Shown: positions 27,044 to 31,330 of the stretch, piece by piece
Numbering within the stretch: the stretch's first letter is position 1
Layout of the letters: each line of letters begins with the position of its first letter
NCBI GenBank assembly: GCA_903772945.1
Contig: CAICTM010001339.1
Span: 1 to 31,330, forward strand
Reading direction: 5' to 3'
Source of the DNA: Seminavis robusta
Lineage: Eukaryota; Bacillariophyta; Bacillariophyceae; Naviculales; Naviculaceae
Length of the DNA: 31,330 bases
Translations under genes and position numbers: made by a program
The notes under the pieces: generated by a model
Databases searched by the model: none
What the model was told of the DNA's origin: nothing
What the model saw: only the letters and a program-made list of their open reading frames with translations

Positions 27044-27835
27044 ATGTGTAATGCTCTTTCTGATTTCATGAGCACCCTCATGCTGGAGGGAGCCTCTTTT
27101 CATGATGAAGCCATTGAAATTGTACAAGACAACTGCCACATTCTACCAAACTCAAAGGCCCACAGCATGCGCTCCGATACGAGGCGAAGGGGCGCTTCTT
27201 GTTGTGGACTGGTGTGTCGATGGGGTGGTCCAGCTCCAAGGCTCGCGCCAATGACACCAAAGGAATGCACAAAGCTCTGTGACGATGATGATTCGAGAAT
27301 GGAGGACTTTACTCCACTGTTTGACTTTAATGAGGTGATGGCATTGGCCGCCACGAACCAAGTCCATGGCGCGGGCGGCTCGAGGACAGATATGGGTGGT
27401 TCCTTGCACAGCTCGTTCTCGTCACTTTGTTCGGATAGTCCACCTAGATCACCCGTGCGCAAGGCAAGCATCACCCTTGAAACCTGCTCTATTCCAATCG
27501 AAGAACTCAGCAGACTGGCTCTTGGCGACGACAATGACAGCAGCAGTTGTTGCAGCATGGATGATTCAAACAGTAAGCTACTAGGAGGTTTGGATCGATG
27601 GTCTATGGACGACACTTTTTTGAATGCCTCCAACGCAAGTTTCTTTGACGACAGGGGCGACCAATTTGCAATGGAGTGCGGTCCAACTCCTGCATCATCT
27701 AATCTTGGGAGTCATGCGGAGGAGCCTCTCACAAAGTTGAAAGACTCTGCTAAATGCACTCCTTTAAGATCCCGATGGGCAACATCAAAAGTCGAAAGCA
27801 TAGTCCCCAATGTGCAAGCTTCTATGATGGCATAG
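27044..27835 (+). CDS. Ser/Asp-rich protein with N-terminal VQDNC motif
   Basis: A 263-residue protein starting MCNALSDFMSTLMLEGAS and reaching VQDNC at residues 27-31. The N-terminal 30 residues look like an amphipathic helix, and the rest is low-complexity, rich in Ser, Asp and Cys, with short Arg-Trp motifs ('LDRWSMDD', 'SRWATS') and 'PPRSPVRKAS', a plausible kinase site. No known domain recognised. The N-terminus matches that of the convergent gene at 27945-28925, so the two belong to one family. The start is the ATG at 27044; upstream codons are open but lack ATG in good context. No signal peptide or membrane segment. Function unknown; probably a largely disordered scaffold or regulatory protein (inference). 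Confidence 0.6.
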   Translation: MCNALSDFMSTLMLEGASFHDEAIEIVQDNCHILPNSKAHSMRSDTRRRGASCCGLVCRWGGPAPRLAPMTPKECTKLCDDDDSRMEDFTPLFDFNEVMALAATNQVHGAGGSRTDMGGSLHSSFSSLCSDSPPRSPVRKASITLETCSIPIEELSRLALGDDNDSSSCCSMDDSNSKLLGGLDRWSMDDTFLNASNASFFDDRGDQFAMECGPTPASSNLGSHAEEPLTKLKDSAKCTPLRSRWATSKVESIVPNVQASMMA

Positions 27836-27944
27836 AACAGAGGCGGGCCATCACTGCATAAAGACAGTACATTTGCGGTGTGGCTGATAAGCTAAGAATA
27901 ATCTCACTACTTGCATTATTACTGTAGTTATTCCCGTCCCATTA
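27836..27944. other. Short convergent intergenic region
   Basis: 109 bp separating the 3' ends of two convergent, related genes. The closeness means their transcripts probably overlap at the 3' ends. Confidence 0.5.
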
Positions 27945-28925
27945 TTATGATTCCAGACAAGTCCCGTTGTCTGGCCGCGCTTGCCTTGCGCCCACTCTCC
28001 TCAACCGAATCAAATCACGGAGGCTATCCCCATTATTCTCGCTCGACTTGGCGGTGGTGGTTGCCAAGGAGGAAGGTAGCCCCAGTGTTTTCTTTTCCAT
28101 GTTTTCCGGGGTGCCTTGTCTCTGTGGTTTGCGAGGAGGAGGAGGCGCGAGTACTGGAGACGGCTGCGTTTTGACTCCGGAGGTGATATCTGCGGTGCTC
28201 ATGATGCCATTCTTCAAGTCGATGAAATCACTTCGTAATGTTTGCCGAGAACCAGCCGAAACGGGCGACGACGATGCCGACGCTGATATCCTCTGCACAT
28301 ACTGGTCCGTATCAGTCAGGCTGGATACACTTGTGTTCAAAGAAGAGAGACTGCGCCAAAGTGATGACACTGGAGCCTCTTGTGGGTGTAGCCGATCCAG
28401 GTTGGTTTGCAGAGCACTGAGCATGACGCTCTTCAGACGAGAACTCGTTCGCCGTGTGGGCGGCCGCGGGGGTCTATTGGCAGAAGGCGATTCGTAGGAA
28501 GGCAACACGCTGATGTTGCTATTGCTTCGAGAAACTGGACTACTGGTACTTGTTTCGGTAGCTTCCGAAGGGCGATCCAATGATGCTGACATGTCGAGAC
28601 AACTACTCTCGTCAGACATATTCACATCGTCGTCAAAGCTCACCTGCCTACGAGGAGGTTGGAGCACCTTTCGCTTGATTTCACACTTGGGCGCATCCCC
28701 GCAATCACTCCCCGTCGTGGAAATCGTGTTGGCGGTGCCGCTGCAGCACATGCCCGAGCTGGAGCTGTCCCACCGAGAGATTTCCGAGATAGATGACGAA
28801 CAAGAGGGCATGTCGTCCAGCCCAGGAGTTTTCAGTGAAGGACAGTTGTCTTGCACGAAAACAACAGTAGTGCAAGAGGAAGCCTCCAGGAGGTCTCCCA
28901 GAAAGGAGCCGAGTGCCGCACTCAT
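27945..28925 (-). CDS. Ser-rich protein with N-terminal VQDNC motif, paralogue-like to its neighbour
   Basis: A 326-residue protein starting MSAALGSFLGDLLEASS and reaching VQDNC at residues 24-28, the same landmark as in the convergent gene at 27044. The remainder is disordered-looking and Ser/Thr-rich, with 'SRWDSSSS', 'PPRRQVSFDDDV', 'RPPRPPTRRTSSRLKS' (a Pro-rich, basic phosphorylation-type site) and 'LAPPPPRKPQRQG', which could bind SH3- or profilin-like partners. No enzyme or membrane domain recognised. The start is set at the ATG at 28925; the frame is open slightly further but without ATG. Function unknown. Confidence 0.65.
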   Translation of the reverse strand: MSAALGSFLGDLLEASSCTTVVFVQDNCPSLKTPGLDDMPSCSSSISEISRWDSSSSGMCCSGTANTISTTGSDCGDAPKCEIKRKVLQPPRRQVSFDDDVNMSDESSCLDMSASLDRPSEATETSTSSPVSRSNSNISVLPSYESPSANRPPRPPTRRTSSRLKSVMLSALQTNLDRLHPQEAPVSSLWRSLSSLNTSVSSLTDTDQYVQRISASASSSPVSAGSRQTLRSDFIDLKNGIMSTADITSGVKTQPSPVLAPPPPRKPQRQGTPENMEKKTLGLPSSLATTTAKSSENNGDSLRDLIRLRRVGARQARPDNGTCLES

Positions 28926-29784
28926 TGTATGGGTCAACAGGCGGAAAAACTTTTTGTGATCGGAGCGAGCGGATGCAGGATATCTACCTGCAATGGATTT
29001 TTTTTAAGACCAAAGATCCCAAGCAATCCAATGCCAACAATCGCTTGCCTTCGTTGGTGCCAGTCCAGTCGAGGAATGATTGGCAATCGGCAACTTTGGA
29101 GCAACAGAGAAAGACTGAGACGCAAGGGTATCAAGCAAGTTGGAGTTCCTGCAGAACAACAATGATGAATCACTAATAACTACCACGATCTACACAGCTC
29201 TGGCAGCGTGAACAGTGGGTGAGTTCTGTACAAAAATTTAAGTACTCCAGGAAAAAGTGACCAAGCTGCAAGTAAAAATTACAATTTACAGCGAAATCGT
29301 CGGTCCAATTAATTAAGGAGGAGAACCCAAATGCTCCAGATGCCTAAAGCCCTCAAGCTTCTTTGCCCAAGAGTCTCGCTCAACATGTTTCAGTCTGGTT
29401 TGAAGAGTTCGCAAAGTGCCTGCTTTGGGTGAAAAGAGCACTGTCGATCAAAGATCTCCGTAATACGTGTCTCCAGTCAAGGTTTCCAAATAACAAGGGC
29501 TTAACAATAAGAGCTCCATATCTTGCCTTCTCAAACCTAGTGACAAAACTGGAATTATGAGGACAAGACCTTCTGTCATTACCTTAAGTATGGTTCCCAG
29601 CGTCTGTCCACGAGTCGAGCAGGAGTCCCTTTAAATTCTTAATTAAATCGAAGCATTGTTGAAGAAGAATGGTGGTCTGTGTGAACTGTGAACCTCCAGT
29701 TGCTCCTTCTTCAGGAAGCCATCGTGCCAGCTTAGGTTACCGCTCGAATGATCCAGTTGAAAATCTTTGGCCCCAGGCCCCAGC
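28926..29784. other. Intergenic region left of the second copia element
   Basis: About 860 bp with no supported gene. It includes the promoter side of the Ser-rich gene and ends at the LTR boundary at 29785. Confidence 0.4.
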
Positions 29785-30053
29785 TGTTGATCCAGGCTGG
29801 GGCCAGGTAAGAATTAGTTAGTAAAGGTTTGTTATTAACAATTATGAGCTGGTAGTTTCTAGGTAAATGTCCCCATACTGGAGCACACAGGCCCAGCTGG
29901 GGAGTGCCAACTCTAACAGCTGCTAACGGTTTCTGGCTCCTATGTGGAGTCCTGCGAGCAGGGGGAGCCAGGGAATGGGCTTGCTAGCATTTAATAGTGG
30001 TAGGGATCTGGTACAGGACTCAAAGACTTAAGGGTCCTGGTGCCAGATCAACA
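29785..30053 (-). repeat. 3' LTR of the right-hand copia retrotransposon
   Basis: 269 bp bounded by a perfect 8-bp inverted repeat, TGTTGATC at the left end and GATCAACA at the right, the TG...CA ends expected of a copia LTR. On the minus strand it follows directly after the pol stop codon and a G-rich stretch (GTGTGAGGGTG), which fits the polypurine tract. The partner 5' LTR would lie beyond the right edge of the window, so identity between LTRs and the target-site duplication cannot be checked here. Confidence 0.75.
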
Positions 30054-30066
30054 CACCCTCACACTA

Positions 30067-31329
30067 TTACGTGCTTGAGCCCGTGACTGGTGGTCGTGTT
30101 GCTGTCATATCTGGTAGATTGGTAGCCAGTTTGTTGTCATGTATGTACTTCGAGCGCTCGATCCTGTGGTGTGTTGCAGGATGGTGCTTGGTGAAGTAGT
30201 CTCCTTTGTTGGTTATGCCAGGTCTCCAGTAGATGGTGAACTGGCCTTGTTCAATTCGATCCTTGAGCCAGTAGAACCTCATGTCGATGGCTTTGGATCT
30301 CTTTTGTTTGACAGTGCCGGTGAGGATACCTTCAGCGCACTTGTTGTCGGTTTGGATGGGTGTGGCAGGCTGTGGATGGCCCATTTCAATGAGGGTTTGT
30401 CGGATTGGACAGGCCTCTTGTGCATTGTTGAATGCTGCTCCTACTTCAGCTTCAGCTGCAGAGCTAAGAACATTTTTCATGATTTTGGCTATGACATGGA
30501 CCGCTCCGTTGGATGGTGCGTCGTCTATGCTGCCATTGCTGAGGAAGAAGAATCCTCCTGCACGTGATCTTGCTTTTGGAGCTGAGAGGTAGGAGGCATC
30601 GGAGTGCGTGTGGAGGATCATGCCGCTGCGGCTGTATCGAAGGATTGCGTCGGGGTGTGTAGCAGCGTAGTTGAGTAACATGATTGTAGATTGTAGAGTT
30701 TTTTCTGTGCCATTGGTTTGTTCGGCTGCTATGTCGCCTAAGGCCATTAACATGGTGCAGTCCACAGCCCTTGCATAGTAGAGGAGAACACCCACTACTT
30801 CCTGAATGTGTTTCACTCCTTTGGGTGGTAGTGGTGTCGATGCATCCTCAGGTTCTGTGTATTGAATGGGTTGGCCGTATTGTGGTACATTCCATTTATG
30901 TGGAGCATGTTCCGGGCGTGTTGGTGTTGGGTGGTTGAAACGTTGGAGGGCTCGTGAGACATAGCCGGGCATGGATAGGTCCACTGTGCCTTGGAGGTAA
31001 TCCCACTTCAATGCGATGCCACAGTAGAGTTCTCCATCCCAATCTGTGGTGATCTTATATGCGCTTGCCACGGTATCGATTAGGTGTTGGGCATGCTCTT
31101 TGCCGACGTATTTGACACCAAAATCGTCCACGACAAGTGTGAATGAAACTGGTCGGTCGTCATGTTTGAATAGACCGTGTATGTGTTTAGATTGATGGTA
31201 TCCGTGTTGGTTCAAGTGAATGATGAGTGCATCGTTGGCGATGCGTCCGGCTTGTGGAAGGCCGTTGCAATACACGGCTCTTAGCCTTATTCGCGACTCG
31301 ATCCTAGATAGGGTTTGAGTTCGACTCAT
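30067..31329 (-). CDS. Ty1/copia retrotransposon pol, C-terminal part (RT + RNase H), 5' end outside window
   Basis: The frame is open to the window edge, so the gene continues upstream. RT motifs: 'GLPQAGRIANDALI', then the catalytic 'FTLVVDDFGVKYVGKEHAQHL' (Asp-Asp at residues 68-69 of the visible part). RNase H: 'HTHSDASYLSAPKARSRAGGF', 'LSSAAEAEVGAAFNNAQEA' and 'IQTDNKCAEGI', followed by 'KAIDMRFYWLKDRIEQGQF' and 'NKGDYFTKHHPATHH'. Just before the QAG motif the usual GMYGLPQAG reads as AVYCNGLPQAG, with two extra residues and changes around them. No stop is present in the visible part. A 3' LTR lies immediately downstream. It is a different lineage from the copia element at the left end. 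Confidence 0.95.
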   Translation of the reverse strand: MSRTQTLSRIESRIRLRAVYCNGLPQAGRIANDALIIHLNQHGYHQSKHIHGLFKHDDRPVSFTLVVDDFGVKYVGKEHAQHLIDTVASAYKITTDWDGELYCGIALKWDYLQGTVDLSMPGYVSRALQRFNHPTPTRPEHAPHKWNVPQYGQPIQYTEPEDASTPLPPKGVKHIQEVVGVLLYYARAVDCTMLMALGDIAAEQTNGTEKTLQSTIMLLNYAATHPDAILRYSRSGMILHTHSDASYLSAPKARSRAGGFFFLSNGSIDDAPSNGAVHVIAKIMKNVLSSAAEAEVGAAFNNAQEACPIRQTLIEMGHPQPATPIQTDNKCAEGILTGTVKQKRSKAIDMRFYWLKDRIEQGQFTIYWRPGITNKGDYFTKHHPATHHRIERSKYIHDNKLATNLPDMTATRPPVTGSST

Positions 31330-31330
31330 G

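Overview
The window looks like nuclear DNA from a photosynthetic stramenopile, most likely a pennate diatom. This is inferred from diatom-style Ty1/copia retroelements at both ends, compact genes with about 100-nt GT-AG introns, a signal-peptide-bearing MATE transporter, a Nup50-type nucleoporin and several orphan proteins. It does not look bacterial: there are no operons or ribosome binding sites, intergenic spaces are long and eukaryotic-only protein families are present.

Layout. Positions 1-1501 hold the 3' end of a copia pol gene (RT and RNase H). Positions 1778-8981 are a normal gene cluster: a type II membrane glycosyltransferase (one intron), a dual-specificity phosphatase and an NMNAT-like nucleotidyltransferase sharing a 155-bp divergent promoter, a Nup50-like nucleoporin, and a multi-pass membrane protein of unknown function. 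From 8982 to 15567 there is a gene-poor island rich in the palindromes (C)TAGCTAG and TACATGTA. It contains three unrelated tandem duplications: about 160 bp x3, 191 bp x2, and a satellite-like array of about 137 bp x7.5. Positions 15568-16848 carry two short orphan genes, head to head. Positions 17357-20575 carry a 1072-residue protein whose acidic residues and Cys/His pairs have the layout of a DDE transposase of the RAG1/Transib/CMC type. Positions 21991-22752 encode an IQ-motif coiled-coil protein. Positions 23680-25537 hold a MATE-family transporter whose first exon appears to carry several small deletions. Positions 27044-28925 hold two convergent Ser-rich low-complexity proteins that share an N-terminal motif ending in VQDNC. 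Positions 29785-31330 hold a second, different copia element on the minus strand, with a recognisable 269-bp 3' LTR.

The genes do not form one pathway. The cellular ones cover secretory glycosylation, phosphate signalling, NAD synthesis, nuclear transport and transport across membranes. The accessory content is two copia elements of different lineages, the transposase-like gene with its orphan neighbours, and the satellite island. The most notable items are the RAG1/Transib-like DDE layout, the convergent VQDNC pair, the ordered satellite array and the apparently frameshifted MATE gene.
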